Positions 63,456 through 64,000 of a DNA stretch of 64,000 bases are shown here, piece by piece. The position numbers and the translations under genes were made by a program. This DNA is from Macrotis lagotis (taxonomy: Eukaryota > Chordata > Mammalia > Peramelemorphia > Peramelidae): the NCBI RefSeq assembly GCF_037893015.1, contig NC_133666.1:3253467-3317466 (forward strand). The letters run 5' to 3'. Under the pieces are notes generated by a model. It worked only from the letters and a program-made list of their open reading frames with translations, was not told the origin of the DNA and made no database searches. How positions within the stretch are numbered: the first letter of the stretch is position 1; every line of letters begins with the position of its first letter.

Positions 63456-64000
63456 CTCCTTAGAGTTTTAAACCAATGTGATGGAAATTCAAAGGACTGA
63501 GAGTATTAAGCATGAGAGATGCCTTAAAACACATAAAATAGAGTGATGGAACTGGGAATGACTTTAGCATCAAGATTGTTGACTTGGAAAGTGCACGTTG
63601 AACACAGATAGAGTTAGAAGGGACAGTAGAAGTGAGAACACAGACTAGTCAAGATGTAAGACCCTTGAGATCTGACTTTAAATTTCTTAACTCTAGCATA
63701 CCGACTGTTCCCATGCAAATGATCTGTCATCACTGAATGTGGAAGAGCATTCGTAAGGAAGATTCACAACTCATCGCTCTGCAAGTTTTGGGATAAACTC
63801 ATTGATATCCGAGGTCCCGCCTGGGTTTGATAGTCTATCGTTCTGTGACGTAAAACTAGAAACATAGTCTATCGAACCTGGAAGTGTCCTTGGGCTCTCA
63901 AGTCTCCTGAGAAGATGGAAAATGGAATGAGACTGATCAGGGTGAATGGAGCAAGTGCATGGAGTAGAATGCCTGAAAAGTCTTCAATCGGGGAACCTGG
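63307..64000 (+). repeat. Higher-order repeat, copy 6, cut by the window end
   Basis: The SINE and the start of the next unit (anchor near 63518, A), truncated by the window edge in the following B monomer. The array evidently continues to the right. Confidence 0.94.

Noticed and set aside
1-64000. Numerous ORFs of 60-138 codons across both strands
   Set aside because: They recur only because the DNA repeats, differ in frame and length between diverged monomers, lack known domains and have no consistent start context. The identical ones in the right half follow from near-identical HOR units.
1-64000. CRISPR-like direct repeats or a bacterial origin
   Set aside because: Repeats are about 600 bp with no spacers, and the window holds vertebrate L1 and SINE sequences.
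1-64000. Marsupial Rsx-type repeat RNA gene
   Set aside because: Rsx is known for much shorter tandem repeats near its 5' end. Nothing here matches that layout, and no promoter or exon structure is visible.

Overview
This window looks like 64 kb of marsupial satellite DNA with no host gene that I can support. The marsupial assignment rests on two retroposon families that I recognise from memory. One is a tRNA-derived SINE of about 150 bp that resembles the MAR1/WSINE group. The other is a LINE-1 whose ORF2 and 3' end resemble opossum-type L1. No database search was possible, so the species is open.

The underlying sequence is one tandem family, all in the same orientation, with a monomer of about 600-645 bp and roughly 90 copies in the window. 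Monomers fall into two classes. Class A (about 640 bp) carries a GGCATGCC block and the phrase tatcaagcctgagagatgcc. Class B (about 610 bp) carries a perfect splice-donor-like GTAAGT and the palindrome TGCCTTAAAAGGCA. Because each monomer can be assigned A or B, the array can be read as a string of letters.

Layout from left to right. 1-5.9 kb holds diverged monomers with several large internal deletions. 5.9-12.2 kb holds two copies of a seven-monomer block about 4.38 kb apart. 12.1-21.1 kb is nearly strict A-B alternation with a dimer of about 1.24 kb, interrupted by two SINEs. 22,372-22,827 is a small composite retroposon. 23,098-27,801 is a 5'-truncated, inactive L1 with a 14-bp target duplication. 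27.8-36.2 kb is diverged B-rich array with one SINE. 36.5-43.3 kb holds recent 1,242-bp dimer duplications around a SINE-free ABBAB pentamer. From about 43.3 kb to the end the array is a homogenised higher-order repeat (HOR) of 3,272 bp. Each unit is five monomers (ABBAB) with one SINE fixed at the same site, present in six SINE-bearing copies, one of them rearranged.

The left side is old, diverged and invaded by transposons. The right side is young, nearly identical and carries only the SINE that was amplified inside the unit. This is the pattern expected when crossing from the edge of a satellite array toward its active core, possibly a centromeric or pericentromeric array, but function cannot be read from sequence alone. 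The many short ORFs in the array are by-products of the repeat and not genes. No retrovirus-like or LTR element was recognised.
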